NCBI GenBank assembly: GCA_029263455.1
Contig: JAJCXM010000026.1
Coordinates: 186,001-250,000 of the forward strand
Direction: 5' to 3'
Length of the DNA stretch: 64,000 nt
Source of the DNA: Holophagae bacterium
GTDB lineage: Bacteria > Acidobacteriota > Holophagae > Acanthopleuribacterales > Acanthopleuribacteraceae
Part shown: in pieces, positions 63,447 through 64,000 of the stretch
Layout of the letters: each line of letters begins with the position of its first letter
Position numbering within the stretch: position 1 is the stretch's first letter
Program-made: the position numbers and the translations under genes
The notes under the pieces: model-generated
Told to the model about the DNA's origin: nothing
The model's input: the letters and a program-made list of their open reading frames with translations, nothing else
Databases searched by the model: none

Positions 63447-64000
63447 CTAATCAATAAACCAAGCACCTTCGGCTGCATGGGTTTTCTCGCTTAATGACTT
63501 GTGCTGACCTGTCTGCCTGTCATAGATCCAGACTTGGTAGCCCACATACGACGACATCGTTCCCGCAGATTCAGGCTTCGCATCGGATTCTGCCTTCGCC
63601 GTCATCAATACGAATCGTCCGCTCTTATCCACATTGGGTAATCGGACATTGTCTGACCAACTAGGTTGACTAATTAATTTCCAGGTAGTCGTCTCACCCT
63701 CCATGGGTATTTCATACACGCCGTTGATTAACGGATCCTTTTCGTCCGCCTGATAATGGATCGCCAAAAAGTTTTGATCATCGAGCCAACTGCCATGCGC
63801 TTCAAATCCTTGCGTTATACGCTTTAACTTCTTGTCATTTAAGTCATAAACAAATAGCGCCAATGGGTGGTCAAAATAGGTTTCAAACTCATTGGCAACA
63901 AGCAAAAGACGCTTATCGCGGACTACTGGATTAAAAAGTAGACCCTTATGGTCGATAACTTTCTTGTGTCCGCTTCCGTCTCTCTTACATTGCCAAATTT
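63447..64000 (-). CDS. Beta-propeller protein, TolB/WD40-like (5' end outside window)
   Basis: The frame is open to the right edge, so this is the C-terminal ~184 residues of a larger protein. Repeated propeller strands of the TolB/PD40 type are visible: WQCKRDGSGHKKVID, LFVYDLNDKKLKRIT and QVWIYDRQTGQHKSLSE. No catalytic motif lies in the visible part; a periplasmic TolB-like or peptidase-associated propeller are both possible. Confidence 0.7.
   Translation of the reverse strand, partial: IWQCKRDGSGHKKVIDHKGLLFNPVVRDKRLLLVANEFETYFDHPLALFVYDLNDKKLKRITQGFEAHGSWLDDQNFLAIHYQADEKDPLINGVYEIPMEGETTTWKLISQPSWSDNVRLPNVDKSGRFVLMTAKAESDAKPESAGTMSSYVGYQVWIYDRQTGQHKSLSEKTHAAEGAWFID

Overview
The window is a compact, gene-dense piece of a bacterial chromosome with roughly balanced base composition. 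I see no rRNA, tRNA, insertion sequence, prophage or CRISPR array. Gene content suggests a Gram-negative, probably aquatic, peptide-using heterotroph. Several features resemble Acidobacteriota-type genomes: secreted M1 and M2 metallopeptidases, a two-component propeller kinase, an ECF sigma factor of the planctomycete/acidobacterial kind, several Ser/Thr kinases, and a Gld-type ABC operon. Other genes look gammaproteobacterial: EpmC, a TPMT-family methyltransferase, paired PilT-like ATPases, ArfB and Hsp15. I therefore leave the phylum open.

Layout, left to right. 1-3337 is the end of a large secreted repeat protein. 3502-6165 is a two-gene redox module (FAD oxidoreductase plus a membrane 4Fe-4S protein). 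6210-13531 is a run of minus-strand genes: WYL regulator, hemerythrin-like protein, peptide deformylase, TPMT-like methyltransferase, two PilT-like ATPases, ArfB and a secreted M2 peptidase. 13639-18306 holds a DMT exporter, a methyltransferase with a regulatory domain, a hotdog protein, a nitronate monooxygenase and a scramblase-like protein. 18416-29496 is rich in signalling: a binding protein with its likely histidine kinase, a PilZ protein, an ECF sigma factor joined to EpmC, an FHA-GAF-phosphatase, and a 1.1k-residue propeller kinase.

29556-36470 holds an amidohydrolase and a five-gene operon (hom-thrC-thrB-lysC-asd) covering every step from aspartate to threonine, with all four junctions overlapping as ATGA. 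36551-38901 is a Ser/Thr kinase followed by pspA and a pspB-like gene behind a good sigma-54 type promoter. 38982-51763 is metabolic and envelope: lipoprotein, two M1 peptidases, ArsM-like methyltransferase, two glycosyltransferases with overlapping 3' ends, alpha/beta hydrolase, NAD-dependent isocitrate dehydrogenase, YbaK-like deacylase, a halogenase-like flavoprotein, galE and Hsp15.

51843-56525 is the most unusual locus: a predicted outer-membrane barrel, a periplasmic protein with two cupredoxin-like domains, and a membrane receptor in which a HAMP domain feeds a Ser/Thr kinase. I infer an envelope sensing pathway, possibly copper- or redox-related. 57169-61952 is a four-gene Gld-like ABC operon with a dyad-rich leader and a clear terminator. 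The window ends with a secreted P-domain protein and the C-terminal part of a beta-propeller protein. Genes are often coupled by overlaps on the same strand, and convergent neighbours also commonly overlap.
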